Source: Lachnospiraceae bacterium (GTDB lineage Bacteria; Bacillota; Clostridia; Lachnospirales; Lachnospiraceae). From it: a stretch of 37,653 nucleotides of DNA. Below the pieces are notes generated by a model. That model saw nothing but the letters and a program-made list of their open reading frames with translations, made no database searches and was not told the origin of the DNA. The position numbers were made by a program, and so were the translations under genes. The stretch spans positions 1 to 37,653 of the forward strand of contig JAJQHZ010000028.1 in NCBI GenBank assembly GCA_021199475.1, in the 5' to 3' direction. Shown piece after piece: positions 37,589 to 37,653 of this stretch. Positions within the stretch are counted from its first letter, which is position 1. Every line of letters begins with the position of its first letter.

Positions 37589-37653
37589 TCATTCGTCTGG
37601 CTGTTGGCCATCATGCGCTTTCCACATGCACTCTGTCAATTTCAATTCTGAAA
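37589..37653. other. Window end
   Basis: Nothing recognisable in the last 65 bases; possibly more of the decayed DUF1848 locus. Confidence 0.3.

Overview
The window looks like chromosomal DNA from a Gram-positive gut-type clostridium, most likely a Lachnospiraceae relative. Supporting signs are strong AGGAGG-type ribosome binding sites before nearly every gene, moderate GC, paired carbohydrate ABC transport and AraC/LacI regulation, a DUF2325-DUF3793-flavodoxin cluster, and a secreted trigger-factor-like lipoprotein. No rRNA, tRNA, CRISPR array, prophage or insertion sequence was found. Species cannot be named from this sequence alone.

Layout. 0.4-1.4 kb: an AraC-type regulator. 1.5-6.6 kb: a complete minus-strand branched-chain amino acid ABC operon, livK-livH-livM-livG-livF, with a promoter and a folded leader. 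6.7-7.9 kb: an orphan AAA/DUF4143 ATPase. 8.1-14.3 kb: a minus-strand carbohydrate operon made of a sugar-binding protein, two permeases and two SGNH-type esterases. A divergent AraC activator (14.6-15.5 kb) sits next to a promoter carrying two direct repeats 21 bp apart. 15.4-20.9 kb: a LacI regulator, a membrane-anchored protein of unknown function, a radical SAM activase-like protein and two EamA transporters. 21.1-23.0 kb: a Nudix hydrolase and the CCA-adding enzyme. 23.3-25.4 kb: the acidic lipoprotein, a large folded RNA-like element and a cold-shock gene with a terminator in its leader. 25.6-27.5 kb: flavodoxin, DUF3793 and DUF2325 behind a promoter with a repeated palindromic operator. 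27.6-29.8 kb: a cellobiose 2-epimerase-like enzyme and a cyclophilin. 30.0-35.5 kb: a minus-strand run of two acyltransferases, two GT8 glycosyltransferases, an aldose epimerase and a two-TM protein. 35.6-37.6 kb: a MATE transporter followed by three gene remnants (fpg, HxlR and DUF1848).

Working together. The carbohydrate operon fits import of short, probably acetylated, oligosaccharides and their intracellular deacetylation, with the epimerases acting on the released sugars. The GT8/acyltransferase run probably builds or decorates an envelope glycolipid or polymer. The flavodoxin cluster is probably switched on when a metal, most likely iron, is scarce.

The most unusual property is a set of dispersed, modular hairpin repeats. 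They lie between genes, with base changes that preserve pairing. Related sequence also occurs in frame inside genes: the same block is read in one frame in the radical SAM protein and in another frame in a glycosyltransferase. Other enzymes carry tandem in-frame inserts of 36 and 60 bp at loop positions. This recalls the protein-inserted palindromic elements of Rickettsia, but here in a clostridial genome.
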